Assembly: GCA_001969505.1 (NCBI GenBank)
Contig: LSSK01001285.1
Coordinates: 1 to 10,303 of the forward strand
Length of the DNA stretch: 10,303 nt
Direction: 5' to 3'
Origin: Zancudomyces culisetae
Taxonomy: Eukaryota > Kickxellomycota > Harpellomycetes > Harpellales > Legeriomycetaceae
A program made the translations under genes and the position numbers. Below, piece by piece: positions 8,789 to 10,303 of the stretch. Every line of letters begins with the position of its first letter. Positions within the stretch are counted from its first letter, which is position 1. The notes under the pieces are model-generated. The model was given only the letters and a program-made list of their open reading frames with translations, did no database searches and was not told the origin of the DNA.

Positions 8789-9830
8789 TTAATAAAATAT
8801 TTTATCACTTGGTGCATACATCTTTGTGTACAACCTGACTAGGGAGTTGTACCCTATTTTGTCACCACATCTAAGCAGGTTCGCTATATCCAAAGTACAG
8901 ATAATACAATCGTGAGTTTTGTCATTTACACTTCAATCTTCGCATTTTTTTAAGCGAGCCCATTAATCGGGATAAAACGAATACATATTATAGAAATTAG
9001 AGGGTTTAATGTTTATACATAAACTATCGCATCCAAAATAGTTGCTTTGACAGCTGCCGTACCTGCATCACAGTTGAGTGGACTGTTTGGCTCAGGATCG
9101 ACCATTAACGAGTGGATGGCAGTACATATGGTTTTTATTGTCCAAACTGGCGACCACTGATCTTTTAGAATATCAAGACAAATTTCTCCTGTCTATTATA
9201 CCAAGATTCTCAGTTATATAACTGAATGGAAGTTAATAATGCGAGCCTCCTATTCCTCCTCATACTATCCATTCTGATTATAAATATATACCCATAAAAT
9301 TTACCTCTAAATGAACATTTGGATGACATACTGTTGTTACAAAGTTAACACTCGGTGGATTCATGGGGTACGTTTCGGGTACAGCTATGCTTAACTCAAA
9401 TAAACCACCTATTTCATAGTTATGTTTTTTTAGACATGTTTAATAAGTACCCGAAATAGATTTTCTCGTACAGTTATTATTGTGCCAGTCATTTTCAGAT
9501 ATCAAGGCAATGTTATAAATACTTTAACGCTCAGTGTATATGGTTCGTATATATACCCGATCCAGAAAAATATATATTCACATTCCCATTCACATTCTTG
9601 ATATTGTTTTTATCTCCAGTCTCATTTAATTCTCTGCCCATATCGTCTTTTTTTAGTTATTTTCTACCGTTTATCCTCTTACCTTGATATGGAGAACCAT
9701 CAGGTCCCCTTAGAATTGCCTTCCAGGCTGTTATATCATCTTCTGACGGCTGCAGGTAGGCAATTTCTGCTGGTTTGTTTTTTTCTAGATTTCTGAGCTC
9801 TTGCTGCAATCTTCGTAAAAAAGTACTCAT
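8789..9830 (-). CDS. PEX4: Peroxin-4, peroxisomal ubiquitin-conjugating enzyme E2, 4 exons
   Basis: PEX4 is the E2 that, anchored to peroxisomes by Pex22, monoubiquitinates the import receptor Pex5 so that it can be extracted and recycled. Exons on the minus strand are 9830-9683, 9408-9305, 9192-9063 and 8883-8789, giving 158 residues; plant PEX4 is about the same size. The UBC fold is complete. It has an N-terminal helix (MSTFLRRLQQELRNLEK), WKAILRGPDGSPYQGG (36-51), VPETYPMNPPSVNF (59-72), HPN at 78-80, and TGEICLDIL with active-site Cys89. W(S/T)PVW follows. LNCDAANLLR, which continues across the last intron, is typical of the PEX4 subfamily rather than other E2s. The start is the first ATG after an in-frame TAA upstream (near 9886-9884), with A at -3; an upstream TTG is not needed. 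I see no membrane anchor, consistent with recruitment by a partner. GCV1 follows downstream, same strand. Confidence 0.95.
8884..9062 (-). other. PEX4 intron 3 (179 nt, phase 1)
   Basis: Donor GTACGG follows PLNCDA plus one base; acceptor GGATATAG precedes ANLLRCGDK. Reading through would add about 16 unrelated residues and stop at 9015-9013, losing the conserved C-terminal helix, so splicing is strongly favoured. Confidence 0.92.
9193..9304 (-). other. PEX4 intron 2 (112 nt, phase 0)
   Basis: Donor GTAAAT follows HPNVHLE; acceptor TAATAG precedes TGEICLDIL. The junction falls between the HPN motif and the active-site Cys. Confidence 0.95.
9409..9682 (-). other. PEX4 intron 1 (274 nt, phase 1)
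   Basis: Donor GTAAGA follows GSPYQ plus one base; acceptor GAAATAG precedes GLFELSIAVP. It is the longest intron in the window. No missing protein segment is expected between the two exons, so it should hold no extra coding exon. Confidence 0.94.
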
Positions 9831-10303
9831 TATTGCGGCTATTTCTGTCGCTTTCTTATCTAGCCAAGTCTTCAAAATGATATATTAAATTATGAGGATA
9901 TAAACCTGTAAAGGGACACGTCCATTCATTTCATATATATTGTTTATTCGCCTTTTCTATAAACCAGTAATTTTTCACATTCGTGATTTCTAATCAACCA
10001 AAACGTTTGAAACTGGAATGCTTGGGCCAGTTTGAAATCAAAAGATTTACCAGTTTTTTTCAGCACCTCGGAAAAACTAATGCGCATGAGAAGCGAAGCC
10101 AATGTGGTAAAGGTTCAGAATGTACCACAACACAGGTTCCATGATGTAGTGGATCGCTAATTAGATAAAGTTAGCTAGTTAGCAGGCATTGTGTACAAAC
10201 TCAACATTTTACAATAACTCATCTTGGTGGTGTACTGAACCGATAAGGACAAAAAAGACTTGGGAAAAACACCCCTTTTATATTATGATAGTTATTACTT
10301 TAT
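9831..10303. other. PEX4 upstream region and unassigned right flank
   Basis: This flank contains the PEX4 leader and promoter, including TATATA at 9939-9934. A GC-richer block near 10064-10165 has open frames of 25-35 codons on both strands but no family match (see findings). I see no other gene before the right edge. Confidence 0.55.
9934..9939 (-). promoter_or_regulatory. TATA-like element upstream of PEX4
   Basis: TATATA lies 104-109 nt upstream of the PEX4 ATG, almost the same spacing as the TATA-like element before GCV1. It may be a TATA box; AT-rich context makes chance occurrence quite possible. Confidence 0.3.

Noticed and set aside
8871-8890. tRNA B-box-like GGTTCG sequence
   Set aside because: It falls on a PEX4 splice acceptor and exon, with no A box or cloverleaf around it.
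9831-9875. N-terminal extension of PEX4 by 15 codons
   Set aside because: The extension would need a TTG start. The ATG at 9830 is the first after an in-frame stop and matches the usual E2 N-terminus.

Overview
This 10.3 kb window is AT-rich eukaryotic nuclear DNA. Two genes are certain. Both lie on the minus strand and both are split by GT-AG introns of 98 to 274 nt. The genome probably belongs to a fungus, or less likely to another lineage that keeps PEX4. The reasons are the short introns, the A/C-rich leader before the GCV1 start, and a PEX4-type ubiquitin-conjugating enzyme, which animals are generally thought to have lost. I cannot name the species.

Layout, left to right. (1) 1-755, minus strand: a GC-richer block open in one frame across its whole length. 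It is the 5' part of a Gly/Met-rich protein of unknown family that runs off the left edge. (2) About 756-6260: 5.5 kb with no recognisable gene. The left half is very T-rich on the plus strand. It holds poly-T tracts, a C-rich octamer repeat that could form a G-quadruplex on the minus strand (3361-3392), a TTTTAA hexamer array (3987-4016), a CRE-like TGACGTCA site (5239-5246), and some weak splice-compatible reading frames. (3) 6320-8015, minus strand: a complete five-exon gene for mitochondrial aminomethyltransferase, the T-protein of the glycine cleavage system, 404 aa. (4) 8016-8788: a 773 bp spacer with the GCV1 leader and promoter on its left side and the PEX4 3' UTR with a polyadenylation signal on its right. 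(5) 8789-9830, minus strand: a complete four-exon gene for the peroxisomal E2 enzyme PEX4, 158 aa. (6) 9831-10303: PEX4 upstream DNA, plus a short GC-richer block of uncertain meaning near the right end.

PEX4 and GCV1 stand head to tail, but each appears to be its own transcription unit. Each has a TATA-like element about 105-115 nt before its ATG and an AATAAA after its stop. Their functions, peroxisomal receptor recycling and mitochondrial one-carbon metabolism, are not directly linked. All exon boundaries were inferred by reading conserved protein sequence across introns and requiring GT-AG ends with matching phase; no transcript data were available.
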